DNA of 64,000 nt from an uncultured Paraprevotella sp. (GCA_947177395.1 CAMWUI010000001.1:1-64000), one strand, 5' to 3'; counted from the stretch's first letter, positions 28,668-38,504 are shown. Numbers and translations: made by a program. The notes: generated from the letters alone by a model not told the origin.

Positions 28668-28713
28668 TCAAAAAGGCAGCGCCCCCAGTTAAACAGCCAT
28701 TTAACCGGGGGCG
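28668..28713 (-). terminator. terminator of the second SusCD operon
   Basis: CGCCCCCAGTTAAA and TTTAACCGGGGGCG form a 14-bp stem with one mismatch around a 6-nt loop (28680-28713). On the minus strand the stem is followed by TTTTT, so it closes the operon ending in the ChaN-like gene. Confidence 0.85.
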
Positions 28714-28758
28714 TTGGAATCAGCAGATAAAAGCACGAATAGCCCTATTCTTGTGTTA

Positions 28759-29658
28759 TCAGTAACTTGTCACCATATCCTCGGGCACGCAGATATAGAA
28801 ATCGGCAAGTCCGAGGTTCTCTTCGTCCAGTTGCTCCACCGACTCCTGACGTATGGTGGTGATGATGCCGATGGTGGTACCGGGGCGGTATTTCAGTAGA
28901 TAGGGGATGATGCCGTCGCGGCTGTCGGAATGATAGCGGCCGTTGATGTGCAGGAATTTGTGTTTCAGATTCCGGGCGATGAACCATGCCATCGTGGCAT
29001 CCTTGATGGCCTGCGCTTCGGCTATCAGACGTGTATCGCCCTTTGTCCGGCCCCCCAACAGTTGCATCAGGCCGAAAGCCTCGCTGCTTTTCCCTTCGTC
29101 ATATTCGAAAGGAACGGGCAGCGGGGGTAAATAACGCCTGGCTTCTTCCGAAAGAGAATCCAGATAGAGCAGTCCCTTGTTCTTCACCACGTTGGCATAG
29201 CGGCGCGGCACGTTGGTGGCGATAAGCGGAATGTTGTTTTCCTTGGCAAAGTAGACCACCGGATAATAGTCGGTGGAGTAGTTGTCCCACAGGCGGGTCT
29301 CGGCTTCGAACCGGTCGTAGGAGATCTGACTGTTCATGTATTCGTCGAGAATCAGTTGGTTGTCCGCTTCCATCATCTCTTCGCCGATAACCAGTTTGTC
29401 GCCGTGCCGTTCGTACAGCGAACGGGCCACGTTCAGTTCCATCCAGTGGGCGATGGGGCAGTTGTGGTTTTCTCCGAAGAACACGACATCGCAGCCGGCC
29501 AGTTGGTCTATCATCTGTTGGTAGGACACTTCCTTTCCTTTGCTGTCGAACAAGGTGTAGGCTTTGGGTCCCTGTGCCTTTGCGTGTTCAGTTCCAGTCA
29601 GGAGGAGCAGGGCGGCACAAAGCATCCGTGTGATTTTTCTGTTCATGTATTTTTTCAT
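28759..29658 (-). CDS. ChaN-like (haem-binding uptake/TIKI superfamily) exported protein
   Basis: The 299-aa protein has a signal peptide ending near HAKAQ; no clear lipobox is seen. It then shows the PF04187-type core: VVFFGENHNCPIAHW (Glu and His of the TIKI/EreA-like site), LVIGEEMM, PLIATNVPRRYANVV and a C-terminal HINGRYHSD. ChaN of Campylobacter binds haem; TIKI relatives are metalloproteases. The gene overlaps the M16 peptidase gene by 4 bp, so it is the last cistron of the SusCD operon. This could point to haem or peptide handling, but substrate is unproven. Confidence 0.82.
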   Translation of the reverse strand: MKKYMNRKITRMLCAALLLLTGTEHAKAQGPKAYTLFDSKGKEVSYQQMIDQLAGCDVVFFGENHNCPIAHWMELNVARSLYERHGDKLVIGEEMMEADNQLILDEYMNSQISYDRFEAETRLWDNYSTDYYPVVYFAKENNIPLIATNVPRRYANVVKNKGLLYLDSLSEEARRYLPPLPVPFEYDEGKSSEAFGLMQLLGGRTKGDTRLIAEAQAIKDATMAWFIARNLKHKFLHINGRYHSDSRDGIIPYLLKYRPGTTIGIITTIRQESVEQLDEENLGLADFYICVPEDMVTSY

Positions 29659-32510
29659 TGTTTTTCTATTTCCTGATTACTCATGTAAAGCAACACATAC
29701 TTGTCTAAGTCGATATACTGGCGGAACGCTTCCAATATGTCAGTCGGAGTGATGCTGTTCAGACATTCCTCGTAACGGGCGAAATCCGCCAGGCTCTCTC
29801 CGTTTTTCAGCAGACCTGTCAAGGTAGTACGCCAGTTTGCGGTGTTATTGTCATCCAAGGCTTCCCGTTTGTTGATAAGGAAAGATTGTTTCAGTTTGTT
29901 CAGCTCCTCCTCTGTTACGTTTTTTTGCCGCAGGTTTTGCAGGATATCGCGCAGCAAGGTTTGTACTCGAGGCATGTTCCTGTTCTCAACAGAAGCATTT
30001 ATGTCGAAATAATACACCGACTTGGGGATTCCGTCGTAGAACAATGATATGTAGGGAGAGTAAACCAGCGACTCACGTTCGCGCAGGTCGGATATCAGAC
30101 GGTTGCGGATGATATTGCTCATCAGTTTCAGGATAAGCGAATTGCGTAGCCCCGGTTCATAAAATCCGAAATAAATCTGGTCGAATACCGTTTGTGTCTC
30201 GTTCTCATTGGAGAAACGTTCTACCGTTGTCTTCTCCGGCAGCCGTACGGGAGGAACAGGCCATTCGGCGGGTTTTTCCGACCGTGGCATCTGTGAGAAA
30301 ACGGAGGTAAAGCGTTGCATCAGGGTGTCCGGGTCGAATTTGCCGCACACAATGTAGACCGTACGGTCAGGCTCGTTGTACAGCCGGTTGTAGAATAGAG
30401 CGATGCTGTCCAGATTGAGCGCGTCTATCTGTGTGGAGTCCGGCGTCTGCTCGTTGTGTTCCAGTGTGTTGCCCATTAATGTATTGAGACGGGCTGCCAA
30501 CAGACGGTCTTGTGTGCGGCTGAGCATTTTGTCGAGCAGAGTCTCCTTGCCGGCGGAGCGGCGCAAATCCTTTCGGACTTCCTCGAAGTCCTCATAGCGC
30601 AGTTCCGGGTCGGTGATTTTCTCGTAAATCAGATTGAAGAATGCCGTTGCGTCCTTCTCCCGGAAAAATCCCATGAATCCGTGCCAATAACTTTCCATTG
30701 TGAGGGTCAGAGCCATATCGTTCCGATACAGATATTCCTCCAGTTGTTCGTAGTCGGCTTTGGCGATTCCCCCCAGATCTATGTAGCTGGCTATGCCTTC
30801 CAGCTGGTAGAAGCGTTTGGGCGGGATGGACGCAAGTCCTCCCGGTGCGACCGATGTAAGCAGGATGTTGCCCTCCTCACGGGTCGGTTTCAGAATGAGC
30901 CGTATGCCGTTGGTCAATTGTATGTCACGGATATTCAGTTCCGGATATATGCGGATACTGTCTATGCTGGCCGGGTCGAAAGGATGAGCGGTTTCCAGGC
31001 AGGCCGGTGTGACCACCTCTTTTTCTTCCTCCTGAACAGTCTCCTTGTATTCGTAAGGCACGCAAGGGAGTTTTTCTCCTTCTGCCCAGGTTTCCCGGAT
31101 GAAATTTTCTGTCAACCGTTCTGCCCGGGAAGGGTGTATCCGTCCTGCCACCAGTAGAGTGCTGTCCTTGTAAGCAAGCCAGTTGTTCAGCAGGTTCTGC
31201 AATAGCCGACTGTCGGTGGTCTGTAGCTTTTTTACAATCTGTTCCATCTGAGTGGAGTCACTCACCTGGGCATCTCCCGACAGGACGTAGTCGGTCAGTT
31301 CGTCGCACCATGCGGCCGACGGACGTCCCCGGTAATCGCTGGTATTGCCCAGTCGGCGGATAATACTTTGGGTTGCATGCTCCACTTCCTTGGGATGAAA
31401 ACCGTTTTCGAGAATGTTTTTCAGTTCGCCGGACAGGGACGCGATGCTTTTCGGCAGGTCGTTGCCGGTGTTTTCCTGCACCGTGAACACCAGATGATCC
31501 TTGTCGCTGAGGTACCATTTGTTGGATACGTCGCAACTGATTTTGCGGTTCTGAAACCTCTGTGTCAGTGCATTGAGTAATATTGCTCCGGTCTTCTGCC
31601 GGCAGACATCTTCCAGTGTGCGGGTGGTGATACTGGGGTGGGGAATTATCAGTTCCACCTTGTCGTGCAACTGGAGCGAGTCCGTCACTTTGCTTATTTG
31701 TATGCCGGGAGTATAGACAAGCGGATAGGTCCGGTAGTCGGGATGCCGTCGGGATTTCCGTGTGTCGAACATTTTTTTGATTGCCAGCTCCATGTCCAGT
31801 GGTTCGATGTCGCCGACAATCACCAGCGTGGCCAGTTCCGGTACATACCATGTGCGGTAGTATTGTTTCAGTGTCTCCGGTGTCATGTTGCGTATGTCCT
31901 CGATGTTGCCCAGCGGCATACGGTCTTTAAAGATGCCCTGCCCGATTTTCAGGCCGTAGAAATCATCTCCGACATCGTATCCCCGCAGTTCTTCCAGGAT
32001 GATACCCTTCTCTGTCTCTATCCGTTGCGGGTTGATGGTCATGTCTGTAAGCCAGTCCTTCAGAATGAGCAGCGGCTGATGGTAGGCGGAAGATTTCGTT
32101 CGGTCCGAGGGTACAGAAAACATGTAGATGGTACGGTCGAAACCGGTGTAGGCATTGATGTCCTGTCCGTATTTCATACCTAAGGATTCCAGATACTCCA
32201 CGGCTCCGCGGCGGGGGAAATGGCGTGTACCCCCGAAAGCGATATGTTCTAGAAAATGTGCGCCGCCTTTTTGTTGTTCGGTCTCCTGTACGGAACCGAC
32301 ACGCATGATAAGCCGGAACTCAGTGCGTGAGGTCGGCGTGTCATTCTTTTTTAATATGTATCGCAAGCCGTTTCGCAGTCTCCCTTCCACGATGTCCGCA
32401 GCCGGCCGGATGGTGTCGGTCAGGCTCTGTGCCGTGAGAGGGATACAAACGAGCCATGCCGCCCCTGAGAGGACGGCATGACTTAACCAGTGATATAAGT
32501 GTCTTTTCAT
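29655..32510 (-). CDS. secreted M16 family zinc metallopeptidase (pitrilysin-like)
   Basis: The 951-aa protein has a signal peptide (ending near LTAQS) and a full M16 layout of four repeated domains. The inverted zinc motif HxxEH is HFLEH, and the distal Glu lies in ETEKGIILEEL, about 75 residues later, as in pitrilysin. The C-terminal half has the R/Y pair region (RESLVYSPY). Such enzymes cut peptides inside a closed chamber; the export signal puts it in the periplasm or on the surface. It is the fourth gene of the second SusCD operon. Confidence 0.93.
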   Translation of the reverse strand: MKRHLYHWLSHAVLSGAAWLVCIPLTAQSLTDTIRPAADIVEGRLRNGLRYILKKNDTPTSRTEFRLIMRVGSVQETEQQKGGAHFLEHIAFGGTRHFPRRGAVEYLESLGMKYGQDINAYTGFDRTIYMFSVPSDRTKSSAYHQPLLILKDWLTDMTINPQRIETEKGIILEELRGYDVGDDFYGLKIGQGIFKDRMPLGNIEDIRNMTPETLKQYYRTWYVPELATLVIVGDIEPLDMELAIKKMFDTRKSRRHPDYRTYPLVYTPGIQISKVTDSLQLHDKVELIIPHPSITTRTLEDVCRQKTGAILLNALTQRFQNRKISCDVSNKWYLSDKDHLVFTVQENTGNDLPKSIASLSGELKNILENGFHPKEVEHATQSIIRRLGNTSDYRGRPSAAWCDELTDYVLSGDAQVSDSTQMEQIVKKLQTTDSRLLQNLLNNWLAYKDSTLLVAGRIHPSRAERLTENFIRETWAEGEKLPCVPYEYKETVQEEEKEVVTPACLETAHPFDPASIDSIRIYPELNIRDIQLTNGIRLILKPTREEGNILLTSVAPGGLASIPPKRFYQLEGIASYIDLGGIAKADYEQLEEYLYRNDMALTLTMESYWHGFMGFFREKDATAFFNLIYEKITDPELRYEDFEEVRKDLRRSAGKETLLDKMLSRTQDRLLAARLNTLMGNTLEHNEQTPDSTQIDALNLDSIALFYNRLYNEPDRTVYIVCGKFDPDTLMQRFTSVFSQMPRSEKPAEWPVPPVRLPEKTTVERFSNENETQTVFDQIYFGFYEPGLRNSLILKLMSNIIRNRLISDLRERESLVYSPYISLFYDGIPKSVYYFDINASVENRNMPRVQTLLRDILQNLRQKNVTEEELNKLKQSFLINKREALDDNNTANWRTTLTGLLKNGESLADFARYEECLNSITPTDILEAFRQYIDLDKYVLLYMSNQEIEKQ

Positions 32511-32539
32511 TATGTTGTTTATCCGATGCAGTCTGATTG

Positions 32540-33811
32540 TCAGTTTGCTGTATAAGTGACGTTCACACGGGCATATCCTCCGGCCAGCTGATGGTCTGCC
32601 GGGAATTCAAATGTCATTGTCCCGTTGGTGAAGTCAATGCTGCCGCGCGGTTCTACATAGTAGTTGTTTTCTTCTGAGTCGTATCCATCTTCGTTTACAG
32701 AAGAAAACAGTAAGAAGTATTCCGGGTCTGCCGTACTTAAACCGATAGCCATTTCCAATGCTTCTTCATCGCCTTCGGCCACCATAGTCAATAGGCGGGT
32801 CCATGCAGAGAACTCATATTTGAAAGGAATCCAGCATTCTTTGCTATAAAACCAGGGTTCCGGCTCTTCATCCTCCAAAGCATACAGCAATGGATTGCCG
32901 TTCACATCGTAAACGTATGCTGTACCTTCCTTTGTGAAGTGTATGGCATAACCGTTATCCGTAGCTTGGGTCAGATCGATTTCGATACCGTCCAATGTTA
33001 CGTTGAATATCTCCTGACTGTCTTTGTTCCAGTTGATCTTTTCCATGGTTTCAAGACCGGTACCCCATTCTTCATTTGCATAATACTCAAAGTCCTCAAC
33101 CGTGTTCTTGCGGAACCAGTCATAAAGGAAAGCCGTGAGGCCCATCGGGTTGTCCACCATTTTCAGTACGATTTTATCTTCCGTGCAGCCTTCGCCCAAT
33201 GTGATGATGCTGGCACCCTGCAAAGTGGTTTCTTTGGGTTCCGTGAAATCGGCCGTGTATCCATCTCCCGGTTCCGTTACATTACCGGTGAGGCTTATCT
33301 TGCCAATCCAGGGGGTGACATCAATGCCGTAGTTCGTCTTCCAACTCTCTACCAGAGCCTTTTGTTCATGGGTCAGATCATCCATGCCTGTGCGTGTACG
33401 CAGAGTGATGTTGACCGTTTGGATTATTTCCATATCACTCTGCAAATTCGTCATGTTCAGAGTGTATTGGTGTTGTTCTGCCAGGTTTCCGAGTTGGGCG
33501 GAAACAACTTGGAATGTGGTGCTTTTGCTGCCGGCTTTGACGGTTACCGGATTGGGGGTTATGAGCAGATGTTCCGGTTCCGGTCCCTGAACATTGACTG
33601 TCAGATTAATGTCCGTGTCGTAGGGACGGTCCAGTGTCACAGAGACAGTCACGGCGTCATCCTCATCCTCAATCAGGGTGCCGTTGCCGTTAAGTATATT
33701 CAGTGTAACACCATTTTTACCCGTGTAAGTTGCGGGTTCTTCATCTTCGTTGCAGGCACTTACAAAGCAAGCTGCCAGCAAAATTGTTGCATACGCAAAA
33801 TACTTTTTCAT
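32540..33811 (-). CDS. lipoprotein with Calx-beta-like domain of the second SusCD locus
   Basis: The start at 33811 gives a lipobox VSAC (Cys 20) and 423 aa; the longer ORF only adds an unrelated N-terminus. Residues about 30-135 look like a Calx-beta sandwich (DAVTVSVTLDRPYDTDINLTV, TVKAGSKSTTFQVV). The C-terminal 280 residues may form one or more beta-rich domains (GYAIHFTKEGTAYVYDVNG). It lies 14 bp after SusD. Position and layout mirror the lipoprotein at 7660-8688, so both are probably surface binding proteins of related uptake systems. Confidence 0.75.
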   Translation of the reverse strand: MKKYFAYATILLAACFVSACNEDEEPATYTGKNGVTLNILNGNGTLIEDEDDAVTVSVTLDRPYDTDINLTVNVQGPEPEHLLITPNPVTVKAGSKSTTFQVVSAQLGNLAEQHQYTLNMTNLQSDMEIIQTVNITLRTRTGMDDLTHEQKALVESWKTNYGIDVTPWIGKISLTGNVTEPGDGYTADFTEPKETTLQGASIITLGEGCTEDKIVLKMVDNPMGLTAFLYDWFRKNTVEDFEYYANEEWGTGLETMEKINWNKDSQEIFNVTLDGIEIDLTQATDNGYAIHFTKEGTAYVYDVNGNPLLYALEDEEPEPWFYSKECWIPFKYEFSAWTRLLTMVAEGDEEALEMAIGLSTADPEYFLLFSSVNEDGYDSEENNYYVEPRGSIDFTNGTMTFEFPADHQLAGGYARVNVTYTAN

Positions 33812-33825
33812 GATTTGGTTTTTAT

Positions 33826-35238
33826 TTAGTGAATAAATTGATTCCATCCGGTGTTTTGTGTGACATTATCATTATACAGATATTCCTCTTTGGGAATGGG
33901 AAAATTCCAGCGATAATCATCGGCTGTGATGTTCTTGCCGGCTGCTGTCGTCCAGGTGGACAATAAGGTGCGGCGATAGCGTTTTAAGTCGAAGTAACGT
34001 TGTCCTTCACCGGCGAACTCTTTCCATTTTTCTGTCAGGATGCGTCGCATCAAAGCATTGCCCCGCAGGTTGTCATCCAAGGGGGGCGCTCCCCGCCGTG
34101 CGAGGTATTCATTCATGATTTCGACAGCCCGCGCCTCGTTCTTTCCGTCCAGACAGGAAGCCTCAGCCAACAGGAAACAGGCTCCGGCTGTGCGCAGTTT
34201 GTTGATGTAGGTTATTTCTTGTTTCTCCTTGCGCATCCGGTTGTATTTCCCCATGTATTGCGCTGTCCGGAAGATGGTCTGGAAAGGAAGCACGGTGTAT
34301 TCCTTGCGTATGTCGTCTTCCGTATACGACGAAACCAATGTTTCGTTCAACGCCAGATAATCTCCGGAACTTGTATCGTAGACGATGTCTATGTAGAAAG
34401 ACGAGGCCGTGGTCGAACTATAATAAGAGAAGATTCGTTCGTCGCTTGGATTGTTGCTCCAGAGGTTGGCATAGGCAGACGCGGACATGCTTTCGATGCC
34501 CCCCTTATCCTCAATTACCAGACCGGCCAGTTGGGCGGCCTGTGCGTAGTTGCCGGCATACAGTTCAAGTTCGGCTTGCAGGTATAGGCAGGCCGTATGT
34601 GAAAGCCAGTAGCAGACATCCGTTTGTTTCATGGCGGAGGCCGCTTCCTGCAACAACTGGCGGATGGCGGTTACACCGTTTTCCACGCTCGTGCGGGGGA
34701 GGAATTCCAGTTCCAGTCTGTCTTTAAGCAGAATGCCGGGCTTCTCTTTTCCATCTCGATAGTCGGGCGCGAACAGACGCAGCAGGTCGAAGTAGCAGTA
34801 AGCTTTCAACACCTTGGCTTCAGCCGTGATCTGTTCTACTTCCCTGCGGGCTTCCTCCGAAGAGATCGGTATGGCCGGCAGGCGCTCGGAAAGTGCGTTC
34901 AGGGTCGCTATTACTCCGTAATACTTCTGCCACAGGGAGCTCCCCAGATCTAAAATGGGCTGAGGTTCCCATTTATGAAGGTTTTCCAGATCGCTGTTCT
35001 TTTTGATCCAGGAAGTAGGGGTGAAGTCATCGCTCAGTACGGATAATTCAAATTCGGGATGAGGCAGTTGGCTGTAGGCCGTGGACAGCAGTTCGCGTGC
35101 GGCCCGCGGGGTGTTGACGGCATCGGGATCGGAAAACTGGTTTTCGTACGGGATGTCCAAGGAACAGGCATGAATCATTCCTGTCAATACGGCGATGCTT
35201 ATGAGTCGGATAAATAGTTTCGTTTTCATGGCGGACAT
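33826..35238 (-). CDS. SusD/RagB-family nutrient-binding lipoprotein
   Basis: The 470-aa protein (ATG at 35229 is an equally good start) has a lipoprotein signal ending in GMIHAC. SusD features are the TPR-like AKVLKAYCYFDLLRLFAPDY near residues 140-160, a central helical part, and the C-terminal ILTEKWKEFAGEGQRYFDLKRYRR followed by WNFPIPKEEYLYND. It starts 3 nt after the SusC stop and forms the lid of that transporter. Confidence 0.94.
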   Translation of the reverse strand: MSAMKTKLFIRLISIAVLTGMIHACSLDIPYENQFSDPDAVNTPRAARELLSTAYSQLPHPEFELSVLSDDFTPTSWIKKNSDLENLHKWEPQPILDLGSSLWQKYYGVIATLNALSERLPAIPISSEEARREVEQITAEAKVLKAYCYFDLLRLFAPDYRDGKEKPGILLKDRLELEFLPRTSVENGVTAIRQLLQEAASAMKQTDVCYWLSHTACLYLQAELELYAGNYAQAAQLAGLVIEDKGGIESMSASAYANLWSNNPSDERIFSYYSSTTASSFYIDIVYDTSSGDYLALNETLVSSYTEDDIRKEYTVLPFQTIFRTAQYMGKYNRMRKEKQEITYINKLRTAGACFLLAEASCLDGKNEARAVEIMNEYLARRGAPPLDDNLRGNALMRRILTEKWKEFAGEGQRYFDLKRYRRTLLSTWTTAAGKNITADDYRWNFPIPKEEYLYNDNVTQNTGWNQFIH

Positions 35239-35241
35239 AAC

Positions 35242-38200
35242 TTAAAACGTGACACTCAGATTCATGGTCAGCACCGGTTGTACGGCGGCGCCCAACTGCC
35301 CCGTTTCCGGATCTGATTCGTTGTAGGGAGTCAGCGTGAACAGGTTGGACGCCTGCATGGCGATGTTGGCATACTTGATGAACGGGCATCGTCTGGACAG
35401 GAACTTGCGAGGTATGCGGTAGCGCAGGGAAAGCATGGACATACGCAGGTAGTTGCTTTTTCCTACCGTATTGGTGTTGGGATAACTAAGGGTTTCGATG
35501 GCTGCGGAGGAATAGAACGGAGAATAGTATATTTTGTTCTGATCTCCGTTTTCGAACCACATCTTGTCCAATAATCCGTGAACTGCGTTTTGGTGTGCGC
35601 TGCTCATGTCGCGCACATACGTATAATTGTATTGGCGGACGCCGCCGGCCACGTAATAGAAATCCATATCCAGGTCCAAGTCCCGGTAAGTGAAAGTCAC
35701 GTTGATGGTGCCGCTGTAAGGAGGAGTACTGTGCCCCAGTTCCACGAAATCCTCTCGTTTCAGTTGGTCTGTGGCTTTAAATTCCCGCCCGTCTGCTCCC
35801 TCGAATACAGGGAGTCCGGTACGCGGATTGATGCCCAATGACTTCAGGCCATATACGATGTCATAGGCTTTGCCAATCTGAAAGTCGGGAATCAAGGACG
35901 TCTCGTTGGCATACAACTTGTCCGTGAAATAAAGATCCGTCACCTTATTGCTGTTGTAGGCGAACGATCCTCCCAGCCGGAATGTGAACACGTCCGTATC
36001 TATGATTTTCATGGAGGCGCTCAGTTCGATACCATCGTTCCTTAGCACACCGATGTTGCGTTTCATGGTACTGAAACCGTTGGAAGCCGGTACCGGTACG
36101 TCCAGCAGGGCATCTGCCGTTTCCCGTTTGTACCATCCGAAATCTACGGTCAGCCGTTTGAAGAACTCCAACGAGATGCCGGCATCGATGGAAGTCGTCT
36201 GTTCGGGTTTCAGGTCGGTGTTGTAGAGAGCCAGCAGTTCCAGCAGGCGTTGGTTGCCGTACGTGTTTTCCGAATAAGCGAATGTGCCGATGGTGGAAGC
36301 GGCGGACACACCGGCCAGACTGGCCGTTACGCCATAAGATGTCTTGAAGTTCAGGCGGGTGAGCACTTTGTTGTCTTTCAGAAACCGATAGTTGCTGGGA
36401 GTCCATCCCGCGCCGACAGCCCAGGCGCCGTTCCAGCGTTTGTCTTTCGGCAGGACGGACGACGCGTCCCATTTGTAGGTGGCGAACAAGTCGTACAGGC
36501 TGTTGTATGTATAACCGCCCACGAGCCCGTAACCGATTTGTGCCGTTTTTTCTTTAAGCGAGCCGACAGACGGTTTTCTGTTCTTCTCAAGCGATTGGTT
36601 GATAAGGGCTGCGGACGGATGGTCTCCCACGCCGTATCCGGTAATGGACACGTTGTCGTTATCAGTCAGATAGTAGTCCATGTTGGCACTCAGGGTCAAG
36701 TCGTGTTTTTCCTTGAATGTCCGGGTGTAGGTGGCGCGGATATTGGACGAGATGTTGGCAACCGTATTTTTGTATTTGTTCAGTTTTCCCAATGCTTCCT
36801 GCGGTGCGCCGCTCTGCTGTTCCGCGTATGACGACGCCGGTGTGAATTGCAGCCCTTCCGTGAGCAGGAAGTCGATACCGGCCACGGCCGCTACGGTCAG
36901 TCCTTCCAGCGGGTCTAAGTTTATGCTGCCGCTGAAACCTCCCCGTTTGTCGGACGAACTGGCACTGTATTGGTTCAGCAGGTCGCTGTATGTCCGGTTC
37001 GGGTATGACCAAAGTTTGCCGCCGGACGGCTGTTCGTATGGATTCAGGTTATAGACGAGCGAAGCCGGTGTGAATGAAGTTCCCGTGGGAGTATCGGTCT
37101 CGGCATATCCTCCGTCCACGCTCAGTGAAAGTATTCCGATTTTACCCAGTTGTTGGTCGAGACTCATCCGGACGGTTGCCCGTTGGGTGTCGTTACCCGG
37201 GAGCATACCTCCCTGCATGGTGTAATTGGCCGATATGTAATAGGCCGTTTGTTCATTGCCGCCTTTGAAACTCAGGTTATGGCGTTGATACATACTGCGG
37301 CGTATCAGTTCCCGGAACCAGTCGGTGTTGATGGTGCGTAATGAGTCGAGAACCCGTTGCCCGTCGGCTATCATTGCGCTCAGTTCGGGAGAGTTCGGGT
37401 ATTTGGTCCGAAAATAATCCGCACTGTAACGGTAGCCTGGTGTCGCTTCGTTTTTCAGCCGTCTTTCAAATTCCAGCTTTTCGTCCGTCTCCATAAGTTC
37501 CACGCCCCGTCGTCCGCGCATGGTGACCCCCATGTTGAAATTATAGCTTACGCTTACATGGCCGTCGTTTGTGCCACGCTGCGACGTGATTTCCAGTACG
37601 CCGTTTGCGGCCTTGATGCCGTAAAGGGCACAGGCGGCAGCGTCTTTCAGCACTTTGATTTCCTTGATGTCTTGCGGGTTCAGCGTCATGAATGCATCTG
37701 ACGAGATGACTTTGCCATCGAGTACATACAAAGGCTCGTTGGCCGCATCCCCTTTGCGCAACGAAGAATTTCCCCGGATGCGGATGGTTGGCTTGGAACC
37801 CAGATCGCCGGTATTGGTTACGATGAGTCCGGGCACGCTTCCCTGCAGTGCCAATGACATGTCCATCATCGGTTTCTCGTTCAGGCGCTTCATGTCCACG
37901 GTCTGTACTACGCCGGCACGCGCCCGCAGGTCGATGGCATTGATGTTTTGCCGAGCCGTCACGGATACCTCTTTCAGCGCTTTGTCGTCGGATTGCATGG
38001 CAGCGTCCTGTTCCTTTTGTCCCCAGAATTCCATCAGCACGTCTTTCATGCCGATGTAACTGAACATGATGACAGCTCCTTTTTTCCACTTACCTCTCAA
38101 CTGGTATTTGCCGTCCATGTCAGTCACGGTGCCGTAAGGAGTATTTTTGATACGGATGTTTGCGCCGGGTAGAGGTTGCCCTTCCGGGTCGGTAACCAGT

Positions 38201-38313
38201 CCGGATAACAAATGGTCTTCTGTCTCCTGTGAACAGATCGGATGAGGTATATGAATGAAAAGAGCCCACAGAAGCAATCCGACGAGATTGAATGGTAATG
38301 GCCTGGATTTCAT
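35242..38313 (-). CDS. SusC/RagA-family TonB-dependent outer-membrane transporter
   Basis: The start at 38313 gives a signal peptide (LLLWALFIHIPHPICSQ) and 1023 aa; the ORF track start lies upstream of the promoter. It has a carboxypeptidase-regulatory-like domain (about 35-110, GQPLPGANIRIKN), a plug with IRIRGNSSL and YVLDGKVI, AACALYGIKAANG, and a long barrel ending NLSVTF. It heads the operon SusC-SusD-lipoprotein-M16-ChaN. No anti-sigma or hybrid two-component regulator lies next to it, so its control is not visible. Confidence 0.95.
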   Translation of the reverse strand: MKSRPLPFNLVGLLLWALFIHIPHPICSQETEDHLLSGLVTDPEGQPLPGANIRIKNTPYGTVTDMDGKYQLRGKWKKGAVIMFSYIGMKDVLMEFWGQKEQDAAMQSDDKALKEVSVTARQNINAIDLRARAGVVQTVDMKRLNEKPMMDMSLALQGSVPGLIVTNTGDLGSKPTIRIRGNSSLRKGDAANEPLYVLDGKVISSDAFMTLNPQDIKEIKVLKDAAACALYGIKAANGVLEITSQRGTNDGHVSVSYNFNMGVTMRGRRGVELMETDEKLEFERRLKNEATPGYRYSADYFRTKYPNSPELSAMIADGQRVLDSLRTINTDWFRELIRRSMYQRHNLSFKGGNEQTAYYISANYTMQGGMLPGNDTQRATVRMSLDQQLGKIGILSLSVDGGYAETDTPTGTSFTPASLVYNLNPYEQPSGGKLWSYPNRTYSDLLNQYSASSSDKRGGFSGSINLDPLEGLTVAAVAGIDFLLTEGLQFTPASSYAEQQSGAPQEALGKLNKYKNTVANISSNIRATYTRTFKEKHDLTLSANMDYYLTDNDNVSITGYGVGDHPSAALINQSLEKNRKPSVGSLKEKTAQIGYGLVGGYTYNSLYDLFATYKWDASSVLPKDKRWNGAWAVGAGWTPSNYRFLKDNKVLTRLNFKTSYGVTASLAGVSAASTIGTFAYSENTYGNQRLLELLALYNTDLKPEQTTSIDAGISLEFFKRLTVDFGWYKRETADALLDVPVPASNGFSTMKRNIGVLRNDGIELSASMKIIDTDVFTFRLGGSFAYNSNKVTDLYFTDKLYANETSLIPDFQIGKAYDIVYGLKSLGINPRTGLPVFEGADGREFKATDQLKREDFVELGHSTPPYSGTINVTFTYRDLDLDMDFYYVAGGVRQYNYTYVRDMSSAHQNAVHGLLDKMWFENGDQNKIYYSPFYSSAAIETLSYPNTNTVGKSNYLRMSMLSLRYRIPRKFLSRRCPFIKYANIAMQASNLFTLTPYNESDPETGQLGAAVQPVLTMNLSVTF

Positions 38314-38407
38314 GTATTTGTTTTTGTTGGACAGAAAAGATTCTTTCGTGTCTGGTTCGGACACCAAGAATGTCTTTGTCTTTACTTGCTTGTAAATATT
38401 ACGGGTG

Positions 38408-38415
38408 CAAAGATA
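38408..38415 (-). promoter_or_regulatory. -7 box of the second SusCD operon
   Basis: TATCTTTG on the minus strand, an exact match, about 95 bp before the SusC start. It also shows that the longer SusC ORF start at 38625 cannot be used. The leader of about 90 nt could hold control elements; I see no known riboswitch. Confidence 0.65.
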
Positions 38416-38504
38416 TATTAAAATATAAAAGAAAGCAATATTTAAAAATAAAAGAGGGGAAAAAGCGGGTGTCAGGTCTTTACATATAAAGAATGTCCGA
38501 CATG

